NCBI RefSeq assembly: GCF_000505665.1
Contig: NC_023033.1
Location: 2,012,313-2,076,312 of the forward strand
Length of the DNA stretch: 64,000 nucleotides
Direction: 5' to 3'
Origin: Thermosynechococcus sp. NK55a
GTDB taxonomy: Bacteria; Cyanobacteriota; Cyanobacteriia; Thermosynechococcales; Thermosynechococcaceae
Under the pieces are notes generated by a model. It worked only from the letters and a program-made list of their open reading frames with translations, was not told where the DNA came from and did no database searches. The position numbers were made by a program, and so were the translations under genes. Of this stretch, positions 1 through 11,916 are shown one piece after another; the first letter of the stretch is position 1, and each line of letters opens with the position of its first letter.

Positions 1-1116
1 TGGGGAGTGCAACGGTGGCCTCCACGTCTTCCTCAGTATTGAGGCGCGATCGCACACTCACAAGGAAGGTTTTGATCACCACCGCAATTGGAACTGCAAT
101 TAGAACCCCAACTAAACCCGAAGCCCTAGCGCCCGTCAGGATCGCCAAAAAACCCAAACCGGATTTAAGCCCGTAAAGCTACCAATGATCCGTGGCGCAA
201 CCACATTCTCCAAAAACTGCTGATAGAGAAAGGCAAACCCGACCACCTTCAGGGAGAGCCAAACATCCTGAAGGGCAACCAGCAAACTAATGGAAATGAT
301 CCCCACTGTGCCGCCAAAGGGCACCAAAGCCATCACGCCAATAATGACACCAAAGAGCAGTCCATAGGGCACCTTGAGGAAAATGAAAATCGTGGTCAAG
401 CCAATTCCCATGCACAGCCCGAGTACCAGCTGACCAATAAAATAGCTCTCAAAACTGCGGCGTATCGTTTCTGAAACCGTGGGGCGGACCGTATTTGGCA
501 GCCAACTGAGGAGACCATCCCACAATTCATCACCGTGCTGCAACAAATAAAACGTGAGTACAACCGTCAAAATCAGGTTAATCAGCACATCCACAGCACT
601 GCTGAGGGTGCCCAAAATTAAATTCAGCGCCTCGCGAGCTAAGCTTTGCAATTGATCCTTAAGTTTTTCCAACAGTTGATTGGCAAGGGCATCCACATCC
701 ACCGTCACCGGCAGATTGAGGGAGTCCACCCACTGGCCAAATTCCAACAGTCGTCGTTGGCTGGAGTTAAACCATTCCGGTAGACGGGCAATGAGCTGTT
801 GTGCCTGATTAAAGAGATTGGGCACCACAACCAAGGCAATGATGGCAATCAGTACCAAGGCGAGCAGAAAGACGAAAATTGCTGAGGGTCCTCGGGGGTT
901 TCCCTGCTCCTCCATCCAGCGCACCGGGTAGTTCAGCAAAAAGGCAAATAGGGAGGCAAGGACAAGCACTGCCACCAGTGGTCCAAAGAACTTGAGAACG
1001 GTGGCAAATGCCCAGAAATTCAGCGTCAAAACTGGCCCTGCCAAGCCAATAATCAGAAACCGACTGGCAATGGAGAGACGATTCCACCAGTGACCCGAGG
1101 CCGCAGATTGGCTCAT
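1..1116 (-). CDS. AI-2E/PerM family permease (first copy), frameshifted, runs off the window
   Basis: This is a polytopic membrane protein of the AI-2E (PerM/UPF0118) family. It has an N-terminal pair of membrane segments with [11 protein letters not shown], a soluble middle stretch, and C-terminal membrane segments with GLNPVWVF. The start at ATG 1116 overlaps the stop of murD (ATGA), so the two are probably co-transcribed. The frame breaks at the A6 run at 147-152 (T6 on the coding strand). The zero frame ends a few codons later (FWRS), but shifting by -1 restores [20 protein letters not shown], a typical family C-terminus, and that frame stays open to base 1. One base seems to be missing. 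Substrates differ among family members, so none is assigned. A second copy lies at 59139-60184. Confidence 0.85.
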
Positions 1117-2477
1117 AGCTCTAAGCACAGTTGACGAAAGTGATCACCGCGTTCTTCAAAGTTCTGATATTGGTCAAAGCTGGCACAGCCAGGGGAAAAG
1201 AGCACGGTTTTGATCGGATACTGGGTCACCAGTTCAGCCGCCGCCGCCACTGCCCGATCCAGTGTCTCCATGATCTCATAATTTGTAAAGCCGATCGCCT
1301 CTAGGCGCTGCGCAACCTGCGGTGCCGCTTCACCAATTAAGAGCACCCAAGCAGCTTTCTCCTGAATTAGGTTGAGCCAAGGGCGATCGTCCCCCTTTTT
1401 GGCCTGTCCCCCAGCAATGAGAATGACTGGACCTGTCACAGAACGCAGCCCAATTTCTGCAGCGTCATAATTGGTGGCTTTGCTGTCGTTGATCCACTCC
1501 ACCTGTCGCCATTGACGAATTCGCTCTAGGCGATGGGGTACACCGGTAAACCCCGCCACCCCTTTGGCAATCGTTTCGGCGGGAATACCGGCTAAATGTG
1601 CAGTTGCCACCGCTAGAAGAAAGTTTTGCTGATTGTGTTGACCTGGCATTTGCAGGATATGGGTAGGCAGGAGGGGCTGATCCTGAAACCACACTTGATC
1701 CTCAGCAATATAGATGCCCTGTTCAATCCCCTGGGGTAGGGCTGCCGCCCCTTGAGTACTGATCCACCATGCCTCGGGCCAGCGATTCACCATGTGCTGA
1801 CGCAGATAGGGATCATCCCCATTGAGAATCACTTGTTTTGCGCCGTTCATTAGGTGGGCTTTGGTTGCCACGTAGGCGTCGAGGGTACCGTGGCGTTCCA
1901 AGTGATCTGGCGTGAGGGTTGTCCAAAGGGCAAATTGGGGTTGTAGGGGGGGGCTCGACTCTAATTGATAGCTACTAATCTCAGCAATCACCCAATCAAG
2001 GGCCCTTGCGGTCAAAGCCACTTCGCAAATGCTATTGCCAATGTTGCCACAGGCCGGTGCATTGTACCCCGCCGCTTGAAAAATGGCAGCCGTGAGTGCC
2101 GTGGTTGTTGTTTTACCATTGGTGCCCGTAATACACACCCAGGGCAAATGGGCAAGGGTCTGCCAGGCAATTGCCACTTCGCCGCAGACGGGGATGCCCG
2201 CTTGGCGAGCAGCGACCAGTGCAGGGGAGTGCCACGGTACCCCCGGACTAATGACAATTTCATCGGGAACGCGCAGGCCAACGCTGACAAGAGTTTGCAA
2301 ATCAAAGTCATAGTTGAGTTGAACGGGGATGCCTTCAGCTTGCAGCAGTTGCTGTTGAGATTGCAGCGCCGGAGTTTGGCGGCGGTCACTGACCTCCACT
2401 TGCCAACCTTGACGTTTGAGTAAACGGGCGGCAGCAATGCCAGAGCGACCAAGACCAATCACATGAACAGTTGGCAT
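1113..2477 (-). CDS. murD: UDP-N-acetylmuramoylalanine--D-glutamate ligase MurD
   Basis: MurD adds D-glutamate to UDP-MurNAc-L-alanine in the cytoplasmic stage of peptidoglycan synthesis, using ATP. The protein starts [13 protein letters not shown], a Rossmann-like UDP-binding N-domain. The central Mur ligase P-loop [14 protein letters not shown] and the motif NDSKATN follow, then a C-terminal Mur ligase domain. Length is about 454 residues, normal for MurD. I chose ATG 2477; an in-frame TTG seven codons upstream is possible. An in-frame C8 run (bases 1946-1953) is intact, which matters when judging the frameshifts elsewhere. The stop overlaps the start of the downstream permease gene. Confidence 0.95.
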   Translation of the reverse strand: MPTVHVIGLGRSGIAAARLLKRQGWQVEVSDRRQTPALQSQQQLLQAEGIPVQLNYDFDLQTLVSVGLRVPDEIVISPGVPWHSPALVAARQAGIPVCGEVAIAWQTLAHLPWVCITGTNGKTTTTALTAAIFQAAGYNAPACGNIGNSICEVALTARALDWVIAEISSYQLESSPPLQPQFALWTTLTPDHLERHGTLDAYVATKAHLMNGAKQVILNGDDPYLRQHMVNRWPEAWWISTQGAAALPQGIEQGIYIAEDQVWFQDQPLLPTHILQMPGQHNQQNFLLAVATAHLAGIPAETIAKGVAGFTGVPHRLERIRQWRQVEWINDSKATNYDAAEIGLRSVTGPVILIAGGQAKKGDDRPWLNLIQEKAAWVLLIGEAAPQVAQRLEAIGFTNYEIMETLDRAVAAAAELVTQYPIKTVLFSPGCASFDQYQNFEERGDHFRQLCLEL

Positions 2478-2627
2478 AGTTAAGGGGGGTGAATCCAATC
2501 GAGCAGGTACAGACTCGGGGCAGCGGCCACCAAAGTGGTATCCTCAAGGCCAATGGGACCGAAAGGCGATCGCTGCCGCTGAAGGTTGCGCCTTAGACTC
2601 TATTATTGTCACACTGGGTAAAGAACA
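2478..2627. promoter_or_regulatory. Divergent intergenic region between murD and an exported protein gene
   Basis: These 150 bases should hold the promoters for murD (minus) and the gene at 2628 (plus). A HIP1 octamer lies in the middle. On the minus strand an open frame of about 38 codons ends at TAA just upstream of murD and reads like protein ([20 protein letters not shown]), but it has no ATG start and a stop upstream. I do not call it a gene. Confidence 0.4.
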
Positions 2628-3062
2628 ATGCCTAGCTTACGCAGAATTTGGCTCTGTGGTTTGCTATTGACAATCTGTGGCGGGTTCCTCTCCCTTGAAG
2701 GTATGCCCGCGATCGCCCGCCGCCGGGAAGTACCCAAAGTGGTGCGCGTCACCAATGTCCAATTGCAGAGTGAGAATATTGCGGGTGTCTGGTACCACCG
2801 CCTGACGGGACGCGTGCGCAATGAAACGGCCACACCAGCACGCAATGTTCAGATCTATTACGAAATCTATGATCCTACCGGCAAACGACTGCTGGAAGCG
2901 GGATCGACCCAGTTGCGCAATCAAGCGATTAATAGCCAAGGGGAGGCGGAGTTTCTGGCAACTCCCAATGCGGGCGGACGGGTGAAAATTACGCTTGTGG
3001 AATGGCTGAGTGGCGATCGCGAGTACCGCTCGTTTCAGCAAATGCAGGAATTTTCCCAATAG
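2628..3062 (+). CDS. Exported FxLYD-like domain protein
   Basis: A 144-residue protein with an N-terminal signal sequence: basic MPSLRR, a hydrophobic core LCGLLLTICGGFLSLEG, and probable cleavage after AIA near residue 30. The mature part resembles the FxLYD beta-sandwich fold found in bacterial envelope proteins: a G-x-V-x-N-x-T motif (TGRVRNETATPA) followed by YEIYDPTGKRL and a C-terminal strand VKITLVEW. The role is unknown; a periplasmic or cell-wall location is inferred. The gene is transcribed away from murD and converges on the SH3 gene, with 7 bases between the stop codons. Confidence 0.6.
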   Translation: MPSLRRIWLCGLLLTICGGFLSLEGMPAIARRREVPKVVRVTNVQLQSENIAGVWYHRLTGRVRNETATPARNVQIYYEIYDPTGKRLLEAGSTQLRNQAINSQGEAEFLATPNAGGRVKITLVEWLSGDREYRSFQQMQEFSQ

Positions 3063-3069
3063 CCGGGGC

Positions 3070-3537
3070 CTACTGGGGTGTCTCACTGGATGTGGCGGAT
3101 TGAGGGGTTGTTTCCTGCACACCAAAGGCCAGTACCCAGCCTTCAAGATCATTTTTAGTGCGAATCTTCAACCATTCCCCATCCTCACTGCGCTCTAGGA
3201 TCGTCACCACCTCATCAAAGGCCACGCCCCCCAGGGCATTTGCCTCCCGACTGGGGCGATCGCGCACCCGCAAACCCTCTCCATAGATCACTCGCCCTTT
3301 AGGATTTGGCTGCGGTGACTGGATCGGGGTTGGTTCAGGCGTGGGCGAGGGTGAATTCGGTGAGGACTCTGGTGACGTCGGTGGTGGCGAATTGTGTGCC
3401 TCGACTTTGGGAGGCGGGGGTGGCCAGAGCAAGTTAAAGATGAGGGGCGTAATGAGGGCAGCAACCACAAGGGTAATCAGGCCTAAGCCCAAAAAGGTTC
3501 CCAAGAGCCATTGCAGCAGACGCACAACTGGTTTCAT
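3070..3537 (-). CDS. Membrane-anchored SH3-like domain protein
   Basis: A 155-residue protein. Residues 1-40 form a membrane anchor (LLGTFLGLGLITLVVAALIT). A low-complexity Pro/Ser/Thr linker covers about residues 41-82. A bacterial SH3-like domain follows at about 83-140, with GLRVRDRPS, ILERSEDGEWLKI and EGWVLAFGV. Such domains often bind cell-wall or protein ligands outside the membrane; the ligand here is unknown. The start ATG 3537 overlaps the stop of the upstream AAA ATPase gene (ATGA), indicating translational coupling in a gene chain with pixD. Confidence 0.75.
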   Translation of the reverse strand: MKPVVRLLQWLLGTFLGLGLITLVVAALITPLIFNLLWPPPPPKVEAHNSPPPTSPESSPNSPSPTPEPTPIQSPQPNPKGRVIYGEGLRVRDRPSREANALGGVAFDEVVTILERSEDGEWLKIRTKNDLEGWVLAFGVQETTPQSATSSETPQ

Positions 3538-5039
3538 GATCTAACGTCCTGGGGGGGAGACAGGATGCGTGAGGCAAACCGCGCCCGACCGGAGGCCGCC
3601 CATTCTTGTAATTGGTGGACTTGTTCGCGAGCTGTCCGCGCCAAGGGGATAATTTCGCTGGCCGCATGCAGGAGATCTTCGGTGGTAAAGTCGCGGTCTT
3701 GGCTAAAGGCAAGGTGCATTGCTTCAATGATACACTGCTCGATTTCAGCCCCGGAAAAGTCAATGGTTTCGTAGGCCAGCCGCTCTAGATCGTAGTTTTG
3801 CAGGCGATCGCGCCGCACGCGACTGAGGTGCACTTCAAAAATGGCGCGCCGCTCATCCACATTGGGTAGCCCCACAAAAAAGATTTCATCAAAGCGCCCC
3901 TTGCGCAGCAGTTCAGGGGGCAAGACCTGCACATTGTTGGCAGTGGCCACAACAAAAACGGCAGAGGTTTTCTCCGCCAACCAAGTGATAATCGTGCCAA
4001 AGACACGGCTACTGGTTCCGCCATCGCCACGGCCATCAATGCCGGCAAAGGCCTTATCCATTTCATCAATCCAGAGAACACAGGGCGCCAAGGCTTCAGC
4101 AATTTGAATCATTTCGCGGGTGCGTGCTTCCGATTCCCCCACCAGGCCACCAAAGAGCCGCCCGACATCCAATCGCAAAAGGGGCAAGTGCCACTGGTGA
4201 GCGATTGCCTTTGCTGTCAGGGACTTACCTGTACCCTGAATCCCCACCAGCAGCACCCCACGGGGATAGGGTAGCCCATAGCGCCGTGCCCGCTCGGAAA
4301 AGGCGCCGCCGCGCCGCAGCAACCACTCCTTAAGGTTATCAAGACCGCCAATATCAGCAATCGTTTCTTGGGTGGGGTAAAACTCGAGAATTTGGGTTTG
4401 CCGCAGGATCTGCCGTTTCTCCTCCAAGATTAGATCCACATGGCTGCTGTCCAGCATACCGTGGAGGGCAATAATCCGACCCATCACCCGGCGAATTCGC
4501 TCTAGGGTCAAGCCCTGACAAGCGCGGATCAATTCATCGAGAAGAGGTTCTGGGGGAATGTTACCGAGGCTGTGGCAGAGCTTCACCAGTTCAAGGCGAA
4601 TTTCCTCCCGTTGGGGCAAGGGAAACTCGACAACGGTAATCACATCCCGCAGTTCCGGGGGCAACTGCACCGTCGGAGCAAGCAAGATTAAGTTTTTGGG
4701 CTGGGACTTGAGTTGCCGTGCCAGGTTCCGCAGTTTGCGAGAGACCGCTACATCCTCAATAAAGCGATGAAAATCCCGCAGCAGAATTATGGCCGCTGCC
4801 GCTGGCGGTAGTTTTTCGACAAATTCAAGGGCAGTGAGGGGATTGCGCTTGGCCACTCCCAGATCATTGGGATTACCCTGATATCCCTCGACAAAATCCC
4901 AAATGTAGATGGGGCGCTGATTCAGGCGATCGCTAATCCTATGCAGTGTCGCCTCAAGGCGTTCTTCCTCCGTTGTGGCCACATACAACAGGGGATAGCG
5001 TGCCCGCAGCAAGAGTTCAAGGTCAGACTGAGCACTCAC
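3534..5039 (-). CDS. Ycf46-like AAA family ATPase
   Basis: A 501-residue AAA protein of the type found in cyanobacteria and red-algal plastids as Ycf46. The N-terminal half (about residues 1-210) starts with [15 protein letters not shown], typical of the family. The ATPase domain has Walker A GIQGTGKS near residue 265, Walker [10 protein letters not shown] near 320, a sensor-1 region [22 protein letters not shown], and a C-terminal helical domain. I chose GTG 5039 because it overlaps the restored stop of the DUF177 gene (GTGA) and removes 58 unrelated residues upstream. The biochemical role is unsettled in the family. Neighbours are DUF177 upstream and SH3 downstream. Confidence 0.85.
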   Translation of the reverse strand: MSAQSDLELLLRARYPLLYVATTEEERLEATLHRISDRLNQRPIYIWDFVEGYQGNPNDLGVAKRNPLTALEFVEKLPPAAAAIILLRDFHRFIEDVAVSRKLRNLARQLKSQPKNLILLAPTVQLPPELRDVITVVEFPLPQREEIRLELVKLCHSLGNIPPEPLLDELIRACQGLTLERIRRVMGRIIALHGMLDSSHVDLILEEKRQILRQTQILEFYPTQETIADIGGLDNLKEWLLRRGGAFSERARRYGLPYPRGVLLVGIQGTGKSLTAKAIAHQWHLPLLRLDVGRLFGGLVGESEARTREMIQIAEALAPCVLWIDEMDKAFAGIDGRGDGGTSSRVFGTIITWLAEKTSAVFVVATANNVQVLPPELLRKGRFDEIFFVGLPNVDERRAIFEVHLSRVRRDRLQNYDLERLAYETIDFSGAEIEQCIIEAMHLAFSQDRDFTTEDLLHAASEIIPLARTAREQVHQLQEWAASGRARFASRILSPPQDVRS

Positions 5040-5532
5040 GGCGATGGTTCTGCACCCTCCAGAGCCGACTGTAGTTGCGCTAGTGTTGCCCAGCGGTGAT
5101 CCACGGGGGGTTCTGCGGGGGTGGGGGGTGAATACCGCCACAGTGGGGATCACAGTACTTGGGATAGGGCAGGGCAAGGCACAGTTGCTGGTAGAGCCAA
5201 TCTCCAAGATCAATGCGACCTGTGGCCGGCAAGGTCTCCACTAGATCATCGTCGGGCTGACTCGTTGGGCTTTCCGCCAGCCAAATCAGTTCGCTGGTCG
5301 CACACTCTAGACGGTGATTATAGTACTGCAAACAGCGATCGCAAGAGAGGGTGACAATGGTCTGCACACTGGCCCGCAGTTCTAAGTAGGTGTGGCGGTG
5401 ACTGGCAGTAACCATCCCTTGCACAGGAGTCAGCGTTGCCAAGTCTGGAAAATGGGTATCCACCCGCCACTCGTAGGTCTGGGCGGGCAGCCGCAACAGT
5501 TCAGGAATGCTTAGCCAGTGGACAGGGGTCAC
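5036..5532 (-). CDS. DUF177/YceD family protein, frameshifted
   Basis: A YceD/DUF177 protein, a family often linked to ribosome biogenesis and encoded beside rpmF in many bacteria (not here). The N-terminal part contains VSLSCDR-like cysteines (TLSCDRCLQYYNH) and later CDPHCGGIHP. The zero frame then ends at PPWITAGQH. Shifting by -1 in the C6 run (5123-5128) or the adjacent C5 run gives PVDHRWATLAQLQSALEG, the expected family tail, with a stop at 5036 overlapping the GTG start of the AAA gene. This restores a 165-residue protein. The GTG start at 5532 directly follows the pixD stop (TAACGTG). Confidence 0.75.
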
Positions 5533-5533
5533 G

Positions 5534-5965
5534 TTAGGATCCTTGACTTATATCATAGAGTTCTTTCAGGAAACGGAAGCACTGCTCGGCCGTCATTGAG
5601 CTTGGCTGAAACGTTGCTGCTGGAGAGTATTTTAACCGCAGGCGCCGAATGGTGTCGCTATCCATCTCACCCAACTGCACCAGACGCATTGACCAATTGA
5701 TAAAGGTTCGCTCTTCGATCGCCTTAAATTCAATAATTTCAGCGCTGTGGTGGCGGGGATCCTTAAGAATACGGGCGTAGGTTTCACTGACTTTCTGGCG
5801 ATCGCCCTCAAGGGTTTGCAGAAACATGCCATTGCCATAGCACAGCATTCCCGTAATGCCATCGCGCACATTGTTCACCTCTGACTTGGCCATAATATCC
5901 CGCAGGTCTGGGTAGGACAACCCATCTGTGGCACAACTGAGATAGATTAGGCGATGTAGTCTCAT
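5534..5965 (-). CDS. pixD: BLUF-domain blue-light photoreceptor PixD
   Basis: A 143-residue single-domain BLUF protein that binds FAD and senses blue light. The key photocycle residues are where expected: Tyr8, Asn31/Asn32, Gln50, Trp91 and Met93. The short C-terminal helical cap (TAEQCFRFLKELYD) mediates decamer formation in this family. It matches from memory the T. elongatus PixD (Tll0078) at nearly every position. In Synechocystis the partner is the response regulator PixE, controlling phototaxis; no pixE-like gene is visible here. Instead the gene is immediately followed by DUF177, AAA and SH3 genes in the same direction. Confidence 0.95.
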   Translation of the reverse strand: MRLHRLIYLSCATDGLSYPDLRDIMAKSEVNNVRDGITGMLCYGNGMFLQTLEGDRQKVSETYARILKDPRHHSAEIIEFKAIEERTFINWSMRLVQLGEMDSDTIRRLRLKYSPAATFQPSSMTAEQCFRFLKELYDISQGS

Positions 5966-6053
5966 GGGTTTTCTGTTCTCGATCGCACACAGTTGAGTTT
6001 TACTATCCCATAAAAGGGTTCTTTTCTTTAGCTGAATTTTGTTATTAGTATTT

Positions 6054-8014
<1,961 letters not shown>

Positions 8015-8653
8015 GTGACAGTTGGTATTTTAGGGACAAAGTTGGGCATGACCCAAATCTTTGACGAGGCGGGCCGATCTGTCCCCATTACGGTGGTACA
8101 AGCGGGACCGTGTCCGATCACCCAAATTAAAACCCCTCAAACCGACGGCTACACAGCAATTCAAGTGGCCTATGGTGAGGTGCGAGAGAAAAACCTGAGT
8201 CGCCCTGAGCGCGGTCACCTCAACAAGTCACAAACACCGCCTATGCGTCATCTGCGGGAATTTCGCCTCGAGGATGTCTCTGCCTATCAATTGGGTCAGG
8301 CCATCACCGTTGATATTTTTAGTCCAGGGCAGCTTGTGGATGTCCGCGGCACGAGCATTGGCCGCGGCTTTGCTGGCTACCAAAAGCGCCACAACTTCAA
8401 GCGCGGTCCGATGGCGCACGGTTCAAAAAACCATCGTCTACCCGGTTCTACGGGGGCGGGGACAACACCGGGTCGTGTCTTCCCCGGCAAGCGGATGGCC
8501 GGTCGCATGGGCAACACGGCGGTTACCATTCGCAAGTTGCAGGTGGTCCGCGTTGATCCTGAGCGCAACTTAATCCTCATCAAAGGGGCATTGCCGGGTA
8601 AACCGGGGGCACTGGTGAGCATTACCCCCGCCAAGGTTGTCGGTCGCAAATAG
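8015..8653 (+). CDS. rplC: 50S ribosomal protein L3
   Basis: L3 binds 23S rRNA near the peptidyl transferase centre and the sarcin-ricin side and helps start 50S assembly. The 212-residue sequence begins [18 protein letters not shown] and has the family signature [20 protein letters not shown], with the long central loop [23 protein letters not shown]. The GTG start is preceded by TAAGGA. It is first in the cluster because, as in other cyanobacteria, rpsJ is elsewhere (usually with the str genes). Confidence 0.98.
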   Translation: MTVGILGTKLGMTQIFDEAGRSVPITVVQAGPCPITQIKTPQTDGYTAIQVAYGEVREKNLSRPERGHLNKSQTPPMRHLREFRLEDVSAYQLGQAITVDIFSPGQLVDVRGTSIGRGFAGYQKRHNFKRGPMAHGSKNHRLPGSTGAGTTPGRVFPGKRMAGRMGNTAVTIRKLQVVRVDPERNLILIKGALPGKPGALVSITPAKVVGRK

Positions 8654-8669
8654 GGGCTGGAGAGTAGTT

Positions 8670-9301
8670 ATGGTTGCATGTGTAGTTAAAGACTGGCAGG
8701 GTGCCGACAGAGGTGAAGCCACCCTGGATCTGGCGACAGCAAAACCTGAAACTGCCAGTCATATTGTCCATCGTGCCCTTGTGCGGCAGTTAGCCAACGC
8801 CCGTCAAGGGACCGTTTCCACCAAAACTCGTGCCGAAGTGCGCGGCGGTGGGCGCAAACCTTGGCGGCAAAAGGGAACAGGACGTGCCCGCGCCGGCTCG
8901 ATTCGTTCTCCCCTCTGGCGGGGGGCGGTGTGATCTTTGGTCCAAAGCCCCGCGACTATAGCCAAAAAATGAACCGTAAGGAGCGCCGGCTTGCCCTGCG
9001 CACAGCTCTGATGAGCCGCGTTGAAGACTTGATTGTGGTTCAAGACTTTGCCGATCACCTGCCACGTCCCAAAACCAAGGAATTGGTGACGGCTTTGCAA
9101 CGCTGGGGCATTGAGCCAGAGCAAAAAGTACTGCTACTGGCCGCAGACATTACGGAAACGGTGGCACTCTCAGCGCGAAATGTGCCCACTCTGAAACTGC
9201 TGCGTGCTGATCAATTGAATGTTTTTGATTTGCTCTATGCCGATCGCATTGTTGCCACCACTGGCGCGATCGCCAAAATTCAGGAGGTGTACGGTGACTA
9301 A
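8670..9301 (+). CDS. rplD: 50S ribosomal protein L4, frameshifted in a G6 run
   Basis: L4 lines the peptide exit tunnel. The N-terminal half starts at ATG 8670 and reaches the conserved loop [17 protein letters not shown], where the zero frame stops (WRGAV, TGA). A -1 shift at the G6 run 8920-8925 restores [20 protein letters not shown] and the rest of the protein to EVYGD at 9301, about 210 residues. One G is evidently missing relative to a working gene. L4 is essential, so either the base is lost in the assembly or expression requires slippage. The stop overlaps the rplW start. Confidence 0.93.
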
Positions 9302-9596
9302 AGTCCAACCCCGCGCCCTTGCGGATCTCATCAAGCGCCCCATCATCACAGAGAAGGCCACAATTTTGCTGGAGAACAATCAATACACCTTCGACGTGGA
9401 TCGGCGCGCCACCAAGCCGCAAATCAAGGCGGCTGTTGAGGAACTCTTTAACGTCAAAGTCACGGCAGTTAATACCTATCATCTGCCTCGCAAAGAGCGC
9501 CGCGTGGGTCGGTTTGTTGGCTATCGTCCTCGCTATAAGCGGGCGATCGTCACCCTTGCCCCCGACAGCAAGATCGTTCTGTTCCCCGAAGTTTAA
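9294..9596 (+). CDS. rplW: 50S ribosomal protein L23
   Basis: L23 sits at the exit of the peptide tunnel and docks trigger factor and SRP. The protein of about 100 residues starts at GTG 9294 ([20 protein letters not shown]), overlapping the rplD stop, and is preceded by AGGAGG. It contains the signature [24 protein letters not shown] and ends IVLFPEV. Longer upstream in-frame starts fall within rplD and are not credible. Confidence 0.96.
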   Translation: MTKVQPRALADLIKRPIITEKATILLENNQYTFDVDRRATKPQIKAAVEELFNVKVTAVNTYHLPRKERRVGRFVGYRPRYKRAIVTLAPDSKIVLFPEV

Positions 9597-9607
9597 CGGA
9601 GTAGATC

Positions 9608-10474
9608 ATGGGCATTCGCGTTTACCGACCCTACACCCCCGGCGTTCGCCAAAAAACTGTTTCTGACTTTGCTGAAATTACCACCGCCAGGCCCGAAAAG
9701 TCACTCACCCGTGGCTTCAAGCGCGACAAAGGCCGCAACAATCGCGGTGTGATTACCAGTCGGCGGCGAGGTGGCGGCCACAAGCGTCGCTACCGCATTG
9801 TTGATTTTCGCCGCAGCAGCAAGCTCAATATCCCTGCCAAAGTGGCAACCGTGGAGTACGACCCCAACCGCAATGCCCGCATTGCCCTGCTCCACTACCG
9901 CGATGGTGAAAAACGCTACATCATCCATCCGCGCGATTTGACCCCCGGCACTGAGATTATTGCCAGTCCCGATGCCCCCATCGAAGTGGGTAACGCCCTT
10001 CCCCTGGGCAAAATTCCCTTAGGTACCAGCGTTCACAATGTGGAAATTACCCCCGGTCGCGGTGCGCAAATGGTGCGAGCTGCTGGTGCCATGGCACAGG
10101 TGGTGGCCAAGGAAGGTGACATGGTCACCCTCAAGCTTCCTTCGGGGGAAGTGCGGCTCTTCCGTAAGGAGTGCTATGCCACCATTGGCCAAGTGGGGAA
10201 TGTGGAAGCCAACAACATCAGTTTGGGCAAAGCCGGTCGCAATCGCTGGAAAGGTCGTCGTCCGAAGGTGCGTGGTTCGGTGATGAACCCCGTAGATCAC
10301 CCCCACGGTGGTGGTGAAGGGCGGGCTCCCATTGGTCGTCCTGGACCTGTTACTCCTTGGGGTAAACCCACCCTTGGCTACAAAACTCGCAAGAAGAAGA
10401 AACTCAGTGATGCCCTGATTGTGCGTCGTCGCAAGAAGTCTTCCAAGCGGGGTCGCGGTGGTCGTCAGTCTTAG
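9608..10474 (+). CDS. rplB: 50S ribosomal protein L2
   Basis: L2 is a core 23S rRNA-binding protein needed for subunit association and peptidyl transfer. The 288-residue sequence shows the RNA-binding domain, the KOW-like middle and the highly conserved C-terminal signature [20 protein letters not shown] with the essential histidine, and a basic tail [13 protein letters not shown]. It follows rplW by 11 bases. Confidence 0.98.
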   Translation: MGIRVYRPYTPGVRQKTVSDFAEITTARPEKSLTRGFKRDKGRNNRGVITSRRRGGGHKRRYRIVDFRRSSKLNIPAKVATVEYDPNRNARIALLHYRDGEKRYIIHPRDLTPGTEIIASPDAPIEVGNALPLGKIPLGTSVHNVEITPGRGAQMVRAAGAMAQVVAKEGDMVTLKLPSGEVRLFRKECYATIGQVGNVEANNISLGKAGRNRWKGRRPKVRGSVMNPVDHPHGGGEGRAPIGRPGPVTPWGKPTLGYKTRKKKKLSDALIVRRRKKSSKRGRGGRQS

Positions 10475-10496
10475 GTTTTTGCGGAGAAGTTAGGTT

Positions 10497-10774
10497 ATGG
10501 GACGTTCATTAAAAAAGGCCCCTTTGTGGCGGATCATCTCTTACGCAAGATTGAAGCCCTCAATGAGCGCAATGCCAAGGAAGTGATCAAAACGTGGTCG
10601 CGTGCCTCAACAATTGTGCCAGAAATGATTGGCCACACGATCGCTGTCCACAACGGCAAACAGCATGTGCCCGTGTACATCACTGAGCAAATGGTGGGGC
10701 ACAAACTGGGGGAATTTGCCCCCACCCGCAACTTCCGCAGTCATGTTAAGGGCGATAAAAAAGCCCGCCATTGA
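10497..10774 (+). CDS. rpsS: 30S ribosomal protein S19, frameshifted in an A6 run
   Basis: S19 binds 16S rRNA in the 30S head with S13. ATG 10497 starts MGRSLKK, but the zero frame then diverges. Adding one A to the A6 run at 10511-10516 yields [20 protein letters not shown] and continues to [13 protein letters not shown], giving exactly 92 residues, the normal S19 length. The GTG at 10526 could only start a protein lacking its conserved N-terminus. As with rplD this is an essential gene with one base apparently missing. Confidence 0.93.
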
Positions 10775-10804
10775 TTCTCTTGTTCGCGTCTGGGATAGCC
10801 GTCT

Positions 10805-11173
10805 ATGGTTTCTACCTCTTCTCCTACTGCCCGTGCCTGCGCCAAGTATGTCCGCATGTCACCCCACAAAGTGCGGCGGGTACTAGATCAACTGCGGGGT
10901 CGCACCTACCGCGATGCCCTCATTATGCTGCGCTTTATGCCCTATCGTGCCTGTGAGCCGATTACGAAGGTCCTGCGATCGGCGGCAGCCAATGCCACCC
11001 ACAATTTAGGCTTAGATCCGGCCACCTTGGTGATTAGTCAGGCCTATGCCGATCAAGGGCCTTGCCTGAAGCGGTTCCGCCCCCGTGCCCAAGGTCGCGC
11101 TTACCAAATTCGCAAACCCACCTGCCACATCACGATTGCTGTGGCGCCCCAAAACACTGCTGACGAATCGTAG
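10805..11173 (+). CDS. rplV: 50S ribosomal protein L22
   Basis: L22 lines the exit tunnel opposite L4 with its long beta hairpin. The protein has 122 residues. After a short N-terminus the family begins at [20 protein letters not shown], and the hairpin and signature [25 protein letters not shown] (given here as positions 82-106) are intact. It lies 30 bases after rpsS and has no obvious Shine-Dalgarno sequence. Confidence 0.97.
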   Translation: MVSTSSPTARACAKYVRMSPHKVRRVLDQLRGRTYRDALIMLRFMPYRACEPITKVLRSAAANATHNLGLDPATLVISQAYADQGPCLKRFRPRAQGRAYQIRKPTCHITIAVAPQNTADES

Positions 11174-11185
11174 AAGGATACCACC

Positions 11186-11902
11186 GTGGGACAGAAGATT
11201 CACCCAATTGGCTTTCGCCTTGGCATTACCCAAGAACATCGCTCCCGCTGGTTCGCCGATAGCGATCGCTATCCCGAGCTTTTGCAGGAGGATCACCGCA
11301 TCCGCACGTTTATTAACAAGCAACTGGCCAATGCTGGCATTGCTGAAGTGCGCATTGAGCGCAAAGCGGATCAAGTGGAGCTGCAAATTCGCACCGCCCG
11401 TCCCGGTGTCGTCGTTGGCAAAGGCGGCCAAGGGATTGAGGAACTGCGCAAGCAACTGCGGCAGATGCTTCCTAGTAACCGCACAATCAAAGTCAACGTG
11501 GTGGAAGTCAGCCGAGTGGATGCTGAGGCCAGCCTCTTGGCGGAATACATCACTCAGCAACTAGAGCGACGGGTAGCCTTCCGAAGGGCCGTGCGCCAAG
11601 CTATTCAGCGGGCGCAGCGAGCAGGTATTGAGGGGATCAAAGTCCAAGTGGCCGGTCGCCTGAATGGGGCAGAAATTGCCCGCACCGAGTGGACACGGGA
11701 AGGGCGAGTTCCCCTGCATACCCTAAGGGCAGACATTGACTATGCCTACCGCACAGCCCGCACGATCTACGGCATTTTGGGTGTGAAGGTGTGGATCTTT
11801 AAGGGCGAAGTTCTGCCGGGACAAACGGAAGCAGTTCCACGGGAAGCCACTCGCCGTAGCCCGCAGCGCCGTCTACCCCAATTTGAAAATCGCTCTAACT
11901 AA
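11186..11902 (+). CDS. rpsC: 30S ribosomal protein S3
   Basis: S3 forms the mRNA entry site of the 30S subunit with S4 and S5. The 238-residue protein starts at GTG 11186 ([20 protein letters not shown]). It contains a KH RNA-binding domain with [14 protein letters not shown] near residues 73-86 and the C-terminal signature [20 protein letters not shown] basic C-terminal extension follows, as in cyanobacterial homologues. Confidence 0.98.
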   Translation: MGQKIHPIGFRLGITQEHRSRWFADSDRYPELLQEDHRIRTFINKQLANAGIAEVRIERKADQVELQIRTARPGVVVGKGGQGIEELRKQLRQMLPSNRTIKVNVVEVSRVDAEASLLAEYITQQLERRVAFRRAVRQAIQRAQRAGIEGIKVQVAGRLNGAEIARTEWTREGRVPLHTLRADIDYAYRTARTIYGILGVKVWIFKGEVLPGQTEAVPREATRRSPQRRLPQFENRSN

Positions 11903-11916
11903 CAGGGAAGCTAGCG

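Noticed and set aside
10526-10774. S19 starting at GTG 10526
   Set aside because: It would lack the conserved MGRSLKKGPFV N-terminus; repairing the A run explains the region fully.
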